Shown piece after piece: positions 63,063 to 64,000 of a stretch of 64,000 bases of DNA; the stretch's first letter is position 1; each line of letters starts with the position of its first letter. The position numbers and the translations under genes were made by a program. Origin of the DNA: Bacillota bacterium (GTDB lineage Bacteria > Bacillota > Clostridia > Lachnospirales > Lachnospiraceae); NCBI GenBank assembly GCA_023391695.1, contig JAEWAK010000028.1:16396-80395 (forward strand). Direction: 5' to 3'. The notes beneath the pieces were generated by a model, which saw nothing but the letters and a program-made list of their open reading frames with translations, made no database searches and was not told the origin of the DNA.

Positions 63063-63509
63063 ATGATTTATATTCTTATAGTAACGTCTATTTTTATAAC
63101 CGAGTTCAAGATCAAGAAATATATTGAAGAAAATAAAGAAATGCATAAAAAAGAAAAAATCTTTAACGGTAATATCATTCTGGAACGTTATCATAATAAA
63201 GGGGCCATGCTTAACTTTATGGAAGACAAGGTAGAGCTTGTAAAGATGATTACCGTGACTTTACTCGGTATTCTACTGTTGCTGTTCGCTTTGCTTCTGC
63301 CGAAAAAAGGGAACCACGTATTAAAATTTGCCTTGTCACTTGTATTGGGAGGAGCCCTCAGTAATGTATATGACCGGCTTACAAGGGGATATGTGGTTGA
63401 TTATTTCAGCTTTAAATTTCTGAAGAAGATTATCTTTAATATTTCAGACATCTGCATATTTATCGGATCAGGACTGATTGCGCTATTATCTTTATTTAAA
63501 AAAGATTAA
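63063..63509 (+). CDS. Divergent signal peptidase II (LspA) homologue
   Basis: 148 residues with about three to four hydrophobic segments. Family motifs: NKGAMLNF (for NxGAAF), LVLGGALSNVYDRLTRGYVVDYFSF and FNISDICIFIG, so both catalytic Asp residues (VVD and ISD) are kept. The first family motif (Asp then TK) is not recognisable: the N-terminus reads TEFKIKKYIEEN. It may be a second, specialised lipoprotein peptidase. The ATG at 63063 follows AGGAGG; the frame extends 14 basic codons upstream without a site. Confidence 0.82.
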   Translation: MIYILIVTSIFITEFKIKKYIEENKEMHKKEKIFNGNIILERYHNKGAMLNFMEDKVELVKMITVTLLGILLLLFALLLPKKGNHVLKFALSLVLGGALSNVYDRLTRGYVVDYFSFKFLKKIIFNISDICIFIGSGLIALLSLFKKD

Positions 63510-63572
63510 TCTGCTATTTATATTAATATCTGTTTCAATATATATTATATATATATATTTTTAGCGATTCTC

Positions 63573-63803
63573 TTATTTTAGAAGTTCAAGTACTGCCTGC
63601 GGATGTTGATTCGCTTGGGCCAGCATTGCCTGGGACGTCCGGGCCAGCAGGTTTGACTTGACATATTCCATATATTCTTTTGCCATATCCACGTCCCGGA
63701 TACGGCTTTCGGATGCCTGAGTCTGTTCTGACATATTATCAGCATTTTTCTGGGCGAATTCCAGCCTGTTTTGCATCGCACCCAAACGATTGTTTTCTAT
63801 GAA
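63573..63803 (-). pseudogene. Truncated flagellin, C-terminal fragment
   Basis: About 76 codons homologous to the flagellin C-terminus: ENNRLGAMQNRLEFAQKNAD, ASESRIRDVDMAKEYMEYVKSNLL and QAMLAQANQHPQAVLELLK, then a stop. Upstream the reading is lost: the frame continues into unrelated residues and there is no start or ribosome site. It differs from the intact flagellin throughout, so it derives from a second flagellin gene. The break lies about 45 bases from structured repeat copy E. Confidence 0.85.
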
Positions 63804-63849
63804 ATTGGGTGTGAAATATTTACATCCTCAGTATAAGAGCGTATATTTT

Positions 63850-63910
63850 TTAACCTTACAAGTAAGTCCCCCCGCTTCTTAGCGGAGGCCACTGAAAAAG
63901 TTCTTACTTT
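63850..63910 (+). repeat. Structured dispersed repeat, family 1, truncated copy E
   Basis: TAACCTTACAAGTAAGTCCC (63851-63870) is identical to the start of copy B. The CCGCT/AGCGG hairpin follows, then similarity fades at ACTGAAAAAGTTC. The 3' half is missing. Confidence 0.65.
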
Positions 63911-64000
63911 TTGATTTAAATTGGTAATATTGCAAAATCTTGCAGTTTAAAAATTTATTTGCACTTTGAAAACATTGAATAGTGCTATTTTAGTTAAGGA

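Noticed and set aside
62721..63194. A 157-codon minus-strand frame
   Set aside because: It overlaps the LspA-like gene antisense, is dominated by A/T codons and has no ribosome site.

Overview
The window looks like chromosomal DNA of a motile, low-G+C Gram-positive Clostridia, most likely a Lachnospiraceae relative. The reasons are strong AGGAGG/AGGTG ribosome sites, a FliW-CsrA-flagellin set, two flgK genes in tandem, a NupNOPQ-type nucleoside importer, a Firmicutes-type ParE/ParC pair and very A+T-rich glycan genes. I saw no rRNA, tRNA or CRISPR array.

Layout. 0.1-2.1 kb: two sugar ABC permeases (MalF/MalG type). 2.4-3.5 kb: a degenerate HPr-like protein and a small membrane-anchored protein. 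3.6-11.7 kb: a deoxynucleoside salvage region with a DeoR-family repressor (minus strand), deoC, deoD and a nucleoside ABC importer (lipoprotein, ATPase, two permeases). 12.0-16.7 kb: topoisomerase IV parE-parC on the minus strand, separated by structured repeats. 17.2-19.4 kb: a PHP phosphoesterase and a diaminopimelate-decarboxylase family enzyme. 19.6 kb: a 166-bp palindromic MITE-like element. 20.0-32.2 kb: late flagellar genes flgM, flgN, flgK1, flgK2, flgL, fliW, csrA, flaG, fliD, fliS, a fliT-like gene and flagellin. Several have recognisable sigma-28 promoters, and the flagellin leader carries a CsrA-type GGA hairpin.

32.7-62.1 kb is a flagellin-glycosylation and surface-glycan island. 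It is bracketed by two Maf (DUF115) nonulosonate transferases. Inside are a CMP-nonulosonate synthetase fused to a HAD phosphatase, a NeuB-type synthase fused to a cupin, a TagB/TagF-like polyol-phosphate transferase with an IspD-like cytidylyltransferase and an SDR, two giant HAD/Rossmann paralogues, a WbsX protein, an acetyltransferase, glycosyltransferases and a dTDP-3-amino-3,6-dideoxyhexose branch (FdtB/FdtA). That branch is followed by a module of ATP-grasp enzyme, HAD phosphatase, DRE-TIM aldolase, acetolactate-synthase-like TPP enzyme and methyltransferase. I infer that this module builds and attaches an unusual acyl group to the amino sugar; I know of no described pathway with this gene set. 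The stretch from about 47.5 to 57.3 kb is visibly richer in A+T than the flagellar core, suggesting acquisition.

The window ends with a divergent signal peptidase II homologue and a broken C-terminal flagellin fragment on the minus strand, next to a truncated copy of one of the structured repeats. Two dispersed RNA-like repeat families (five copies and three copies), both with covarying helices, are the main non-coding novelty.
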